Shown piece after piece: positions 14,302 to 22,831 of a DNA stretch of 64,000 nucleotides. Under the pieces are notes generated by a model. The model made no database searches. It had not been told where the DNA came from and saw only the letters and a list, made by a program, of their open reading frames with translations. Positions within the stretch are counted from its first letter, which is position 1; the number at the start of each line of letters is the position of its first letter. Made by a program: the position numbers and the translations under genes. Source of the DNA: Candidatus Fermentibacteraceae bacterium (lineage in GTDB: Bacteria; Fermentibacterota; Fermentibacteria; Fermentibacterales; JCC-6); assembly GCA_027067855.1 (NCBI GenBank), contig JAMOUX010000013.1, forward strand, positions 1-64,000. Reading direction: 5' to 3'.

Positions 14302-15984
14302 TCACCAGGAGAGGGTTCCGAATTCTTTCCCGGTGAGCTGTTTCTTTTTAACCTCGGGATTCCTGTAGTCGGGGAGGAGCATCGGTGCGATCCTGTCTTC
14401 GCTGATCCCGGCTTCCTCGATTTCGTGATTGTATCGCTTCACGTGTTCCAGGGAAGGTTTGCCCGGTTCTCCGGCGGACCTTGCGTATTCGGCGGCGTTC
14501 GCGCCGGCTATTCTTCCGAAGACTATGACGTCCAGCAGGGAGTTTCCCATCAGGCGGTTCTCCCCGTGGACTCCTCCCGTGACCTCGCCCGCCGCATAAA
14601 GTCCCGGCACGCAGGTTTCGCACTTGTTGTTGATGTCCAGACCGCCGTTCTGGTAGTGGAGTGTGGGATGTACCAACATGGGATCCCTGGCTATGTCTAT
14701 CCCGAAACGCCTGAACAGTATGTGCTTCCCCGGGAATTCCTTCCTGACGGTTCCTTCCCCTTTCAGCATGTCGATCATGGGCGAATCCAGCCATACGCCG
14801 AACTTGCCGGTGGGAGTGGGAACCCCGTTGCCCCGTCCCGCAGGGCTGCATTCCCTTATGATGCAGGCGGCTTCCACGTCCCTGGGTTCGCGCTCGTACA
14901 CGAACTGACGGCCATGTACGTTGAGAATGTTGGCGCCGGCTCCCCGGAACTTCTCGGTTATGAGGATTCCCTCGGCCTGCTCGGGGAACACCACCCCGGT
15001 GGGATGGTACTGCACCGTGTGCAGGAAAGAAATGGGAACGCCGGCCCTGTAGGCCATGACTATGCCGTCGGCGGTGGCGCCGTAATGGTTGGTGGTCATG
15101 AAACCCTGGATATGAAGCCTGCCGCTGCCCCCGGTGGCTATGACCACGGCCCTGGATTTCACGAACATGTATTCGGCGGTCTCCAGGTTATAGAGTACCG
15201 CGCCGGTGCAGCGTCCGCCGTCGTCCAGGACCAGGTCCACCGCCGGGCAGAACTCTATCACCTCTATCATGTCCTCGTGGTTCCGGGCTTCGTCGCGTAT
15301 GGTCTTCATTATCTCGGCCCCGGTGATGTCCGCGGCGTAATGCATTCTTTTTCTGCACGTACCGCCGCCGTGCATCGTCTTCATGGTTCCATCCCGGAAT
15401 TTCGAGAAGGAGGTTCCCATGTTCTCGAGCCACTTTATGACGTCGGGAGCGTTGATGACCAGCGTGTAGACCAACTCGGGATCGTTCACGAAATGCCCGC
15501 CCCCCAGTATGTCCAGGTAGTGGTAGTAGGGAGAATCCTTACCCACCTTGTCCGCCGCCTGTATTCCACCTTCGGCCATCATGGTGTTGGCGTCGCCGTG
15601 GCGGAGCTTGGTGGCAACGATGACCTCTGCCCCGTTCTCAGCAGCCAGTATGGCCGCGGCCGTCCCCGCGCCGCCGGCTCCTATGACCAGTACCTCCGTC
15701 TCGAAATCGGGCTTCGAAAGATCTACGGCATCGGGGTTCATCCTGCTTTTGGCTTCCAGCAGGTCGACTATTTCGTTACTCACACTGTAGTTCTTGCTGG
15801 GTCCTACCTTTATCTTCCTCTTGGTTCCATCAATGAAATCGGGATGGAACGCCTTGAGCACCGGTTCCCTTTCTTCGAGTTTCAGGGCCGGAAACTCCTC
15901 GCCCCTCTTTTTCCTCTCTACCCTTTCGGGACGGGTGGCTTCGACTTTTTCGATGAACTTTCTCAGTGATTCAGGATACGGCAT
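14302..15984 (-). CDS. frdA: Fumarate reductase/succinate dehydrogenase-type flavoprotein subunit with N-terminal extension
   Basis: FAD-binding subunit expected to interconvert fumarate and succinate or a similar enoate. The dinucleotide motif VLVIGAGGAGTAAA lies near residue 98-110, so about 90 residues precede it that are absent from ordinary FrdA/SdhA. Family motifs follow: GGSGRL, VQYHPTGVVFPEQAEG, ILITEKFRGAGANI and HGENRLMGNSLLD. The ATG at 15984 has GGAGG 8 bases upstream; an ATG at 16002 is possible. It sits between the iron-sulfur subunit gene and mvhG, within one operon with Hdr and Mvh genes. The closest known arrangement is methanogen thiol:fumarate reductase TfrA, but the substrate is inferred. 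Confidence 0.85.
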   Translation of the reverse strand: MPYPESLRKFIEKVEATRPERVERKKRGEEFPALKLEEREPVLKAFHPDFIDGTKRKIKVGPSKNYSVSNEIVDLLEAKSRMNPDAVDLSKPDFETEVLVIGAGGAGTAAAILAAENGAEVIVATKLRHGDANTMMAEGGIQAADKVGKDSPYYHYLDILGGGHFVNDPELVYTLVINAPDVIKWLENMGTSFSKFRDGTMKTMHGGGTCRKRMHYAADITGAEIMKTIRDEARNHEDMIEVIEFCPAVDLVLDDGGRCTGAVLYNLETAEYMFVKSRAVVIATGGSGRLHIQGFMTTNHYGATADGIVMAYRAGVPISFLHTVQYHPTGVVFPEQAEGILITEKFRGAGANILNVHGRQFVYEREPRDVEAACIIRECSPAGRGNGVPTPTGKFGVWLDSPMIDMLKGEGTVRKEFPGKHILFRRFGIDIARDPMLVHPTLHYQNGGLDINNKCETCVPGLYAAGEVTGGVHGENRLMGNSLLDVIVFGRIAGANAAEYARSAGEPGKPSLEHVKRYNHEIEEAGISEDRIAPMLLPDYRNPEVKKKQLTGKEFGTLSW

Positions 15985-16014
15985 GGCCGACCTCCAGTCC
16001 AATTGTCGATTCCA

Positions 16015-16758
16015 TCAGACGTACCTCGTGTCCCGGGGCGTCCAGTCCTCGCCGGCCATCTGCGGCTCGATCTCCCGTTCCTCGTAGAGTTTCTTCAGCT
16101 TCTCCACGGGCATGGACATGAGTTCCCTGAGCGGTTCTTCGAATTCGCCGTTCTCGATCTGTTTCACCCGTTTTTCAAGATGGGCCGCCTTGGGTACCAA
16201 GTACTTGGCGTTGAGCCGTCTCGCCAGTATGGCGACGTTGAACTGGACCTCCTCCGCCGGGCATCTGGATGCGCACAGTCCGCACATTATGCAGTCGAAC
16301 GAGGTTTCGGCGACACCGGCGATGTCTCCCCTGATGGCCTGGGCCATGTAGTGCATGACATCGATATCCATGGGACACGCCATGGTACAGGCGTTGCACC
16401 CGATACACTTGAATATTTCGGGATAGAGCCTCGCCGGATCATCTCCGCTTCCGCTCAGTTCCTCGATGTCGAAGCAGGCCCTGTTGCCCGGATAGTATGG
16501 AAGGATCATCAGGTGCATCTCCGGCCGGACCACCGTCTGGCATGCGAGCCCCACCTGTAACCTGTAGCTGTCCGGCAGCCTGTAGACGGTACCGCATGCG
16601 CCGCAAACCCCCCCTCTGCATCCGCATCCGCGGATGTGTCGGTAACCGGCGTATTCCAGGGCTTTCTGAATCGTCAGGCTGGACGGGACTTCGTACCTCT
16701 TCCCCATGAAGAAGATGGGGACAAGTTCGTCCACCGGTTTATCGGACGTTTTCGTCAT
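16015..16758 (-). CDS. frdB: Fumarate reductase-type iron-sulfur subunit (FrdB/TfrB N-terminal-like)
   Basis: Electron-transfer partner of the flavoprotein, 247 residues. The N-terminal [2Fe-2S] domain has Cys47, Cys52, Cys55 and Cys73 (CRGGVCGACG and LACQ), as in FrdB. The C-terminal half has two [4Fe-4S] motifs, CIGCNACTMACP (118-128) and CIMCGLCASRCP (156-166). Methanogen TfrB carries an extra HdrB-like domain, which is missing here; HdrB is a separate gene in the same operon. The start overlaps the mvhD stop (ATGA). There is no membrane anchor gene in the cluster. Confidence 0.86.
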   Translation of the reverse strand: MTKTSDKPVDELVPIFFMGKRYEVPSSLTIQKALEYAGYRHIRGCGCRGGVCGACGTVYRLPDSYRLQVGLACQTVVRPEMHLMILPYYPGNRACFDIEELSGSGDDPARLYPEIFKCIGCNACTMACPMDIDVMHYMAQAIRGDIAGVAETSFDCIMCGLCASRCPAEEVQFNVAILARRLNAKYLVPKAAHLEKRVKQIENGEFEEPLRELMSMPVEKLKKLYEEREIEPQMAGEDWTPRDTRYV

Positions 16759-17177
16759 CTTGCCATCTCCCTTGTCGCTGGTTTCATGGGCCCCAGGGAG
16801 CGGAGCTTCTCAGTGAAGTCGTTCATGACGGAGGCGAACTTCGCTCCCTCGGCCGCGGATATCCACTCGAGCCTGAGCCTGGCCCGGTTTATTCCGAAGT
16901 CGTCCAGCAAACGGCTCAACAGCGCAACCCTCGCCATGGTTTTGTAGTTGCCGTCCATGTAGTGGCAGTCGCCGGGATGGCAACCGCCTATGAGTACGCC
17001 GTCGGCCCCCTTTCCGAACGCCCACAGGACGTGCTCCGGGTCGATCCTGCCGGAACACATGAACCTTATGTTGACCCCGTTCGGCGTATACTCCAGCCTG
17101 GAAGTGCCGGCGAGATCGGCTCCGGCTCCGGCGCACCACGTGCACAGGAAACAGATTATCCTGGGTTCGAACATCAT
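16755..17177 (-). CDS. mvhD: MvhD-type [2Fe-2S] subunit linking hydrogenase to HdrA
   Basis: A 140-residue protein of the MvhD/FlpD family. Cysteines are in PRIICFLCTWCAGAGAD, IRFMCSGRID and GGCHPGDCHY, the full family pattern, ahead of the conserved LEWISAAEG segment. It binds a [2Fe-2S] cluster and hands electrons from MvhAG to the HdrA flavin. A GGGAGG ribosome site precedes two adjacent ATG codons (17177, 17174). The start overlaps the hdrA stop. Confidence 0.93.
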   Translation of the reverse strand: MMFEPRIICFLCTWCAGAGADLAGTSRLEYTPNGVNIRFMCSGRIDPEHVLWAFGKGADGVLIGGCHPGDCHYMDGNYKTMARVALLSRLLDDFGINRARLRLEWISAAEGAKFASVMNDFTEKLRSLGPMKPATREMAR

Positions 17178-19129
17178 TTACCTCCCAGGCTTGCGGTGAT
17201 CATGTTCTTTATCTGGACATCGGTAAGGTTTTTCTGCTGGGTAGCTCCGCAGGCGCACGCCGCCACGCACGAACCGCATCCTTCGCACAGGGCCTCGTTC
17301 ACCACGGCTATACCCTTTTCCTCGTCGAACTTCCTGGCATCGTAGGGACAAACGGAAATACAGATCCTGCACCCTCCGCATAGATCCTCGTCCACCCAGG
17401 CCACTGCGGGATCCTGCTCCAGGCGATTCCTGGAGAAGAGGGATATCACCTTGCACGCGGCCCCGCCGGCCTGCGCCACCGATTCGGGTATGTCCTTGGG
17501 CCCCTGGGCGGCCCCGGCGAGATAAAAGCCGCTGTTTATGCTTTCCACCGGGCGCAGCTTGGGATGGGCCTCGGCCAGGAAACCGTTGGGTCCGGCCTGG
17601 ATGTGCAGCTTCCGAACCAGCCTCGCCGTGGATTTCCTGGGTATTACCGCCGTGGCCAGCACCACCAGGTCGGCTCTTATCTCCACGTTCTTCCCGGTGA
17701 GCGTATCGGTACCCCACACCACGGTTTCGGCTCCGTCCCGGAATATCTTGGCCACCTTGCCGCGGAGGTAGATTATGCCCTCGTCCTCTTCCGCCCGGTG
17801 GTAGAATTCCTCGTATCCCTTCCCCCCGGTGCGGATGTCGATGTAGAAGATGTAGGGTTGCCCGTCATGGACCCTGTGCCTGTAGAGAAGAGCGTGTTTC
17901 GTAGTGTACATGCAGCATATTTTGGAACAGTAAGGCTTGTGCCTTTCAGGATCCCTGGAACCGGCGCACTGCACGAACACCACCTCTTTCGGGACCTTTC
18001 CGTCGGAAGGCCGCCTTATCTCCCCGTTGGTGGGCCCCGAGGCCGACAGGAGCCTTTCGAAGGCCAACCCGTCGATCACGTCGGGCACCCGTCCCGCTCC
18101 GTATTCCTTCAGTTCGGAGAGAGGCAGGGTATCGTAGCCGGCCGCCACCACCACGGCGCCCACTTCGCGCCGGAACACCTGGTCTTCCTGGTCGAACCTG
18201 ATGGCCCCTATTTCGCAGGTCTTTTCGCAGAGCCCGCACTTTCCGGTTTTGAAATGGATACAGTGTTCCCTGTCTATCACCGGCTTGTTGGGGACCGCCT
18301 GGGGAAACGGTACGTAGACCGCGCCGTGAGTAGAGAAGTTCCTGTCGAATGACGACGGAACCTTGGCCGGGCAGACTTCCGTGCATTGCCCGCACCCGGT
18401 GCAGATCGACCAGTCCACGTACGCGGCCTTCCTCCTTATTTTGACGGTGAAATTGCCCACGTACCCGGATATTTCCTCCACCGTGGAATAGGTCATGAGT
18501 TCTATGTTCCCGTGCTTGCCGACCGCGACCATCTTGGGAGTCAGGATGCACTGCGAACAGTCCAGGGTGGGGAAAGTTTCGGAAAGCTGAGCCATGTGGC
18601 CGCCTATGGAAGGTTCTTTCTCCACGAGGATGACTTCGTAACCGGCGTCCGCTATGTCCAGGGCGGCCTGGATTCCCGCGATTCCCCCCCCTATGACCAG
18701 TGCCTTCCTGGTAATGGGTACGGATATCGGATCCAGAGACTCGTTGAGCCTGGTTTTTTCCACCATGGCTTTTACTATCCTGATGGCCTTTTCGGTAGCC
18801 TTTTCCCTATCGGAATGGACCCAGCTGCATTGCTCCCTGATGTTCGCTATCTCCAGTTGCCAAGGGTTGAGTCCCGCTTCCCCCGCGGCGGTCCTGAAAG
18901 TGGATTCATGAAGGTTCGGCGAACAAGCCGCTACTATGACGGCGTCCAGGTTTTCCTCACGTATCTTCTCCCTGACCAGCGCCTGCCCCGGGTCCGAGCA
19001 CATGTAGATGTAATCGGTGGCGAAGACGACACCGGGCATTTTCCCCACCTCTTCGGCCACTTTTTGCACATCCACGGTGGAAGCTATGTTGATGCCGCAG
19101 TGGCAGACGAAAACGCCTATACGTTTCAT
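17174..19129 (-). CDS. hdrA: Heterodisulfide reductase-type flavoprotein HdrA (electron-bifurcating core)
   Basis: A 651-residue HdrA. The N-terminal domain is IGVFVCHCGINIAST, with conserved Cys in YMCSDPGQ and AACSPNLHE. The FAD motif is VIGGGIAGIQAALDIADAG. Four ferredoxin-type clusters follow: CTGCGQCTEVCP, a CIHFKTGKCGLCEKTCE block, CGGCRICISVCP (from Cys584) and CEGCGSCVAACACG (from Cys615). In methanogens this flavin splits H2-derived electrons between ferredoxin and heterodisulfide. Bacterial homologs use other acceptors. The ATG overlaps the hdrB stop. Confidence 0.94.
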   Translation of the reverse strand: MKRIGVFVCHCGINIASTVDVQKVAEEVGKMPGVVFATDYIYMCSDPGQALVREKIREENLDAVIVAACSPNLHESTFRTAAGEAGLNPWQLEIANIREQCSWVHSDREKATEKAIRIVKAMVEKTRLNESLDPISVPITRKALVIGGGIAGIQAALDIADAGYEVILVEKEPSIGGHMAQLSETFPTLDCSQCILTPKMVAVGKHGNIELMTYSTVEEISGYVGNFTVKIRRKAAYVDWSICTGCGQCTEVCPAKVPSSFDRNFSTHGAVYVPFPQAVPNKPVIDREHCIHFKTGKCGLCEKTCEIGAIRFDQEDQVFRREVGAVVVAAGYDTLPLSELKEYGAGRVPDVIDGLAFERLLSASGPTNGEIRRPSDGKVPKEVVFVQCAGSRDPERHKPYCSKICCMYTTKHALLYRHRVHDGQPYIFYIDIRTGGKGYEEFYHRAEEDEGIIYLRGKVAKIFRDGAETVVWGTDTLTGKNVEIRADLVVLATAVIPRKSTARLVRKLHIQAGPNGFLAEAHPKLRPVESINSGFYLAGAAQGPKDIPESVAQAGGAACKVISLFSRNRLEQDPAVAWVDEDLCGGCRICISVCPYDARKFDEEKGIAVVNEALCEGCGSCVAACACGATQQKNLTDVQIKNMITASLGGK

Positions 19130-20061
19130 TGCCGCTCCTTTTCCGCGAATATGGAATCCACCACCCCGGAAACGTCTACGTGGTGCCTGGAAAACCCCTG
19201 CCTGTCACGGTCGCCCCCCATGGCCAGGGAAAGGAGTTGCGTGAAATAGAACACGGGAATCGGTTTGAACCCCGGAAACACCCGGGATATCGCCTCCTGC
19301 CTGGAATCGAGATTGTGGAAGCACAAGGGGCAGCTCAGGATCACGGCATCCGCTCCCTTGCCGGCCGCCGAGGAAAGTATTTTGTACGACAGCCTGGTGG
19401 AAACATCGGGGTCGGATACCGAGAGGTATGATCCGCAGCATTCGGTCCTGTACGGATAATTTACCACCCGGGCCCCCAGGGCTTCGATGAATCCCTCGAT
19501 TATGGACGGGTCCTCCGGGTCATCGAGACCTATCTCGTTTTCGGGCCGCAGCATTACACAACCGTAATATGGAGCCAATTTCAGCCCTTCCAGGGGCCTG
19601 GAAAGCCTTTTTCTCATCTCGTCGTATCCTGTCACGTCCCGGAGATACTCCATCAGGTGCATGACCCTTACTTCTCCGGCGTAATCCGTCCATGGAGAAG
19701 CGGTCTCTTCGATATAGTCCCTCTCGGGCTTCTCCTGTGCCAGGTAGGTGTTTATCCTCCGTCTCGTTATCTCGTCTTTCCGTATCCGGTGATTTGTTCT
19801 CTTGAGGGTGTTGTAGCAGAAATCGCATATCGTGACCAGGAGATCCCTTCCCGAGTCCCGTGTGTTTTTGAGGATCCTGGACGAAGCTACGAGGTTCATC
19901 ACCCTTTCCCTGGAGACCGGCGGAACGGCGCCGCAACAGGTCCAGCTCTCCAGTTCATCCAATTGGAAACCCAGTCTTTCCGCAGCGTCCCTGGCCGAGG
20001 CGTCCAGGTGGGAGGATCTGTCTTTGAGGGCGCAACCGGGATAGTAAGCGACCTTGACCAT
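19126..20061 (-). CDS. hdrB: Heterodisulfide reductase-type subunit HdrB with two CCG domains
   Basis: A 311-residue HdrB. Both cysteine-rich CCG domains are complete. The first has YYPGCALKD, SWTCCGA and TICDFCYNTLK; the second has YYGCVMLRP, ECCGSYL and LSCPLCFHNLD. In methanogen HdrB these bind the non-cubane [4Fe-4S] clusters that cleave the CoM-CoB disulfide. All ligands appear kept, so disulfide-type chemistry remains possible even though this bacterium is unlikely to use those coenzymes. It begins 12 bases after hdrC. Confidence 0.93.
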   Translation of the reverse strand: MVKVAYYPGCALKDRSSHLDASARDAAERLGFQLDELESWTCCGAVPPVSRERVMNLVASSRILKNTRDSGRDLLVTICDFCYNTLKRTNHRIRKDEITRRRINTYLAQEKPERDYIEETASPWTDYAGEVRVMHLMEYLRDVTGYDEMRKRLSRPLEGLKLAPYYGCVMLRPENEIGLDDPEDPSIIEGFIEALGARVVNYPYRTECCGSYLSVSDPDVSTRLSYKILSSAAGKGADAVILSCPLCFHNLDSRQEAISRVFPGFKPIPVFYFTQLLSLAMGGDRDRQGFSRHHVDVSGVVDSIFAEKERQ

Positions 20062-20073
20062 GATTCCTCCAGT

Positions 20074-20514
20074 CTATGTTGACAGCTTCCTGTACAACGA
20101 TACCAGCCCCGGTTGCGGTACGGTCGCGGCCTGTTCCGGGGTGACCTGGTCCGGCCCGAAGTGGTCTGTGCCCAGGTCCAGGGCTATCTGCCTGAGTGCG
20201 TCCATGACGCTCTGTATATCTATGCCCCTGGGACACCGTACCGTACACTGAAAGCAGCTGGCGCATATCCAGATGGTTCCGCTTTCCAGGACCGTTTCTT
20301 CCTGGCCGAGCTGGACCAGCCTCATCATACGGCTGGGGAGTATGTTCATCTCGCAGGCCAGGGGACAGCCGGATGAACAGTTGCCGCATTGGTAACACGA
20401 GTCCGGGTTTTGCCCGCTGAGTTCGGCGACCCGTTTCTTGAATCCTTCCGAGACCGTATCGCGGGTCAGACGCATGGGAAGGTTCTCCGGGGGAGGCAGG
20501 CTAGTCTTGCTCAT
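20074..20514 (-). CDS. hdrC: Heterodisulfide reductase-type ferredoxin subunit HdrC
   Basis: A 146-residue protein with two [4Fe-4S] motifs, CYQCGNCSSGCP and CASCFQCTVRCPRGID, separated by a helix (LPSRMMRLVQLGQEETVL), the HdrC hallmark. It relays electrons from HdrA to HdrB. The start overlaps the maturation protease gene by 14 bases. Confidence 0.92.
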   Translation of the reverse strand: MSKTSLPPPENLPMRLTRDTVSEGFKKRVAELSGQNPDSCYQCGNCSSGCPLACEMNILPSRMMRLVQLGQEETVLESGTIWICASCFQCTVRCPRGIDIQSVMDALRQIALDLGTDHFGPDQVTPEQAATVPQPGLVSLYRKLST

Positions 20515-21031
20515 GCCGCAGGTTCTCCTCTCGGTGAATTTTCCCGGGGTTTTCCCCGAATTCCGCTGCCATGAGTTCCTCCGCTATCAACGGAAACCTG
20601 GCCCGGATGGCCGGAGAGAGTTCGGTCCCGTATTCCCCGGGTGGATTTATCTCGATACCGTAAATTCTAATGGTCCGGGGACAGGGCAGACCCAGTGCCC
20701 GGGTCAGCCCGGGTATCGATCTCATGGAGAAATGATGCTGTGATGGGGGGAGAACGTCTGCATGTCCGATGTCCACTTCCAGAAGCGTTCCGGGTTCGAA
20801 CCTGCCGGTGGTTATCGAGTCCACCGCCACCAGGCGGTCAAATCCCGATATGGTGTCCGGGAGTCTTACCGGTGACACCGAGGCCGTGACGGTGACTACG
20901 TCCTTCCTGTGCTCCAGCATTCCCGACAAGAGTTCAACCACTGCCCAGCCCACCCCGTCGTCTCCCAGGATGGGATTGCCCAAACCCAGCAGCAGTGTCC
21001 TCCCGGGTATCTCGCCGTAACCCGATTCCAC
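20501..21031 (-). CDS. Hydrogenase maturation endopeptidase (HycI/HyaD/FrcD family)
   Basis: A 176-residue nickel-dependent protease that removes the C-terminal tail of a [NiFe] hydrogenase large subunit after metal insertion. The family opening LLLGLGNPILGDDGVG is present, with the nickel-ligand candidates Asp in GDDG, Asp in LVAVDSI and His in PSQHHFSM. The likely substrate is MvhA at the other end of the same operon. The start is a GTG at 21031 with a poor ribosome site. It lies 27 bases behind the upstream lipoprotein gene. Confidence 0.9.
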   Translation of the reverse strand: MESGYGEIPGRTLLLGLGNPILGDDGVGWAVVELLSGMLEHRKDVVTVTASVSPVRLPDTISGFDRLVAVDSITTGRFEPGTLLEVDIGHADVLPPSQHHFSMRSIPGLTRALGLPCPRTIRIYGIEINPPGEYGTELSPAIRARFPLIAEELMAAEFGENPGKIHREENLRHEQD

Positions 21032-21058
21032 CCCGGCGGGTGCCGTGGCCGCCCCCTT

Positions 21059-21409
21059 TCAGGGTCCCCTTACGGAACCTGTTTTTATGGCATAATCAAA
21101 GTAATACCAGAAATAATAGACCGTTTCTTCGTCTGAAAAGGTATCTATCAGCTCGGCGTGCATTATGGAATCCATCCTTGCCGCGAATTCGGGCGACCGC
21201 CTTCCGGCTTCACCTATCATCGCTCCCACGGCCGCACAGTCTTCCCTGTCGTTCACGGCGTCGAAGGCTTCCCGGATGGAGTCGGGAAGGCAAGTGCGAA
21301 ATGTTTCCAGGCGTCTTTGCCTGCTTTCGACCCTGGTCTCTCGGTGGCACGCGGAAAAGAGCAGGAGGAAAGGCGCCGTGACGAGCAGGATCGAAAGAGA
21401 ACGGTTCAC
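21059..21409 (-). CDS. Small lipoprotein of unknown function
   Basis: A 116-residue protein beginning with GTG at 21409, which overlaps the stop of the upstream PorV-like gene (GTGA). It has a type II signal peptide with lipobox LLFSAC. The mature part is short, charged and helical (RVESRQRRLETFR..., MDSIMHAELIDTF, YYFWYYFDYAIKTG). No family recognised. Coupling to the PorV-like gene suggests an outer-membrane partner. Confidence 0.65.
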   Translation of the reverse strand: MNRSLSILLVTAPFLLLFSACHRETRVESRQRRLETFRTCLPDSIREAFDAVNDREDCAAVGAMIGEAGRRSPEFAARMDSIMHAELIDTFSDEETVYYFWYYFDYAIKTGSVRGP

Positions 21410-22314
21410 AGGTCTATGGCGATGCTGAACCTGTGAATGTCGCCCAGGTCCCCCATGGGCTTGAAGGCGTAATCCAGGGTGAACCTGTTCCAGAATGTTC
21501 CGGCTCCGAAGGCCAGTGCATCGAGAAAGTTGCCCCCCGCGTTGTCCGACGCGTCCAGGTCCCTGAGATTGCCCCCGGCCCGTAATGCCAGTGCTTCCAG
21601 TGGTTTGTATTCGCATCCCAGGGCCGTGTTGAAATCACCCTGGAAGGGATATGAAAGGTCCAGGGCCAGGAGCAGCCTGTCTTCCAGGAGAGAGATTGAT
21701 GCTCCGGCCGCGGCCTCCGTGGGAACGGGATCGTTCTCCTGGTAGAAGGCTTTCGTCTGGAGCCCCGCGTTTTTCACGGCGAGCCCCAGGGATATCGCCG
21801 ACGGCTTGTACAATGCTCCAAGGTCCACCAGGAAGGCGTTACCGGTATAACTGTATATTTTGGAGTAGACGAACTTGGCGGTGGTTCCCACGGAGAGTTC
21901 GGGAGTCAGGCGATGAACGTAGGTGCCGCCGAGAGCGATGCTGTTCGTACTGAATTCCTCGCCGGTTCCCGTGGGATTCGTCATGGTGGTCCGCATGAAA
22001 CTGCCGCCGTAGAAGTAATTCACCGATACGCCCACCATGTCGTTCCCGGAAGGATTGACCCAGCCGGCGAAACCGGCCTGCATGTCCATGAGGTAGCCGG
22101 TATAGGTGGAGGTAAAGGCCTGCCCGCCCAGTCCCGAGAGCGAGGCGGGATTCCAGTAGAGACCCATGGGATCACCGGGAACCGCGGTGAATGCGCCTCC
22201 CATCGCCACGGCCCTGGCGCCGGTGGGCACCAGCAGGAATGCAAACCCGCCGGTACCGGCCAGGCCGGCGCTCGCCCATAGGAAAAGCAGGGCCGCTGCA
22301 GTTATGCTTTTCAT
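21406..22314 (-). CDS. PorV/PorQ-family outer-membrane beta-barrel protein
   Basis: A 302-residue exported barrel. The signal peptide occupies residues 1-19. The family start follows: GARAVAMGGAFTAVPGDPMG and LYWNPASLSG. Then come amphipathic strands typical of FadL-like barrels and a terminal aromatic-rich strand (RFSIAIDL). In Bacteroidota, PorV shuttles type IX secretion cargo; FCB-group relatives are often scattered singly. The three proteins here with FlgD-like C-terminal domains are candidate clients. Confidence 0.8.
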   Translation of the reverse strand: MKSITAAALLFLWASAGLAGTGGFAFLLVPTGARAVAMGGAFTAVPGDPMGLYWNPASLSGLGGQAFTSTYTGYLMDMQAGFAGWVNPSGNDMVGVSVNYFYGGSFMRTTMTNPTGTGEEFSTNSIALGGTYVHRLTPELSVGTTAKFVYSKIYSYTGNAFLVDLGALYKPSAISLGLAVKNAGLQTKAFYQENDPVPTEAAAGASISLLEDRLLLALDLSYPFQGDFNTALGCEYKPLEALALRAGGNLRDLDASDNAGGNFLDALAFGAGTFWNRFTLDYAFKPMGDLGDIHRFSIAIDL

Positions 22315-22362
22315 GTCATATCTCCATTCCGAATTCTTATCAATATCATAAGACTATTCTCA

Positions 22363-22791
22363 TCACTGCCGCCGGTCAACCGTTTTCAGCGCCCACAGGA
22401 CCACGGCGCTGTCGGTCGAGGCACCCCTTAACATGTCTCGGGCGCAGACCACGAGGAAAGAGGCGTCGGATATCCTTGACGAGTCCACTTTCAGAACGGG
22501 CATATCGTCCGGAAAAGTATCTTCGACCAACCACCCGTCACCCTCCAGTTTCAGGTGGAGATCCAGGATGTCGGTTCCACCCATCGCGGCGAACACACCG
22601 GCGACGGCCAGGCTCTCCGGAAGGAAAAGCCGCAGCGTACAGGGTTCCAGCAGGTGGAGTTCCAATTCCTGGATCGCCTGTGCGGTGTATCCCCGGGAGC
22701 GCAACCTGTCCAGGAAACTCATGGCTTCCGTATGCAACCCCGACCATGCCGGCATAGTCAGGATGAACGTCAGAACCGCCGTCAATTTCAT
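22363..22791 (-). CDS. Exported protein of unknown function
   Basis: A 142-residue product with a signal peptide (MKLTAVLTFILTMPAWSG). The remainder is mixed alpha/beta, with no motif I can assign: AQAIQELELHLLEP, DGWLVEDTFPDD, ISDASFLVVCARDMLRG. I chose the ATG at 22791; an in-frame ATG at 22854 would overlap the upstream gene and spoil the signal peptide. It lies 40 bases downstream of the HhH/metallo-beta-lactamase gene. Confidence 0.6.
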   Translation of the reverse strand: MKLTAVLTFILTMPAWSGLHTEAMSFLDRLRSRGYTAQAIQELELHLLEPCTLRLFLPESLAVAGVFAAMGGTDILDLHLKLEGDGWLVEDTFPDDMPVLKVDSSRISDASFLVVCARDMLRGASTDSAVVLWALKTVDRRQ

Positions 22792-22831
22792 CCCGATTCT
22801 TGTTTCCGTGCGGCGGAAAACGAACCGGCGC

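Noticed and set aside
14248-15969. Open frame of 573 codons antisense to the fumarate-reductase flavoprotein
   Set aside because: It mirrors the real gene in the opposite strand and shows no recognisable domain. The flavoprotein frame contains all family motifs.
22315-22377. Promoter for the PorV-like/Hdr-Mvh transcript
   Set aside because: A TTGACC is readable on the minus strand at 22377-22372, but no -10 box lies at 16-18 bases; TATGAT is about 23 bases away.
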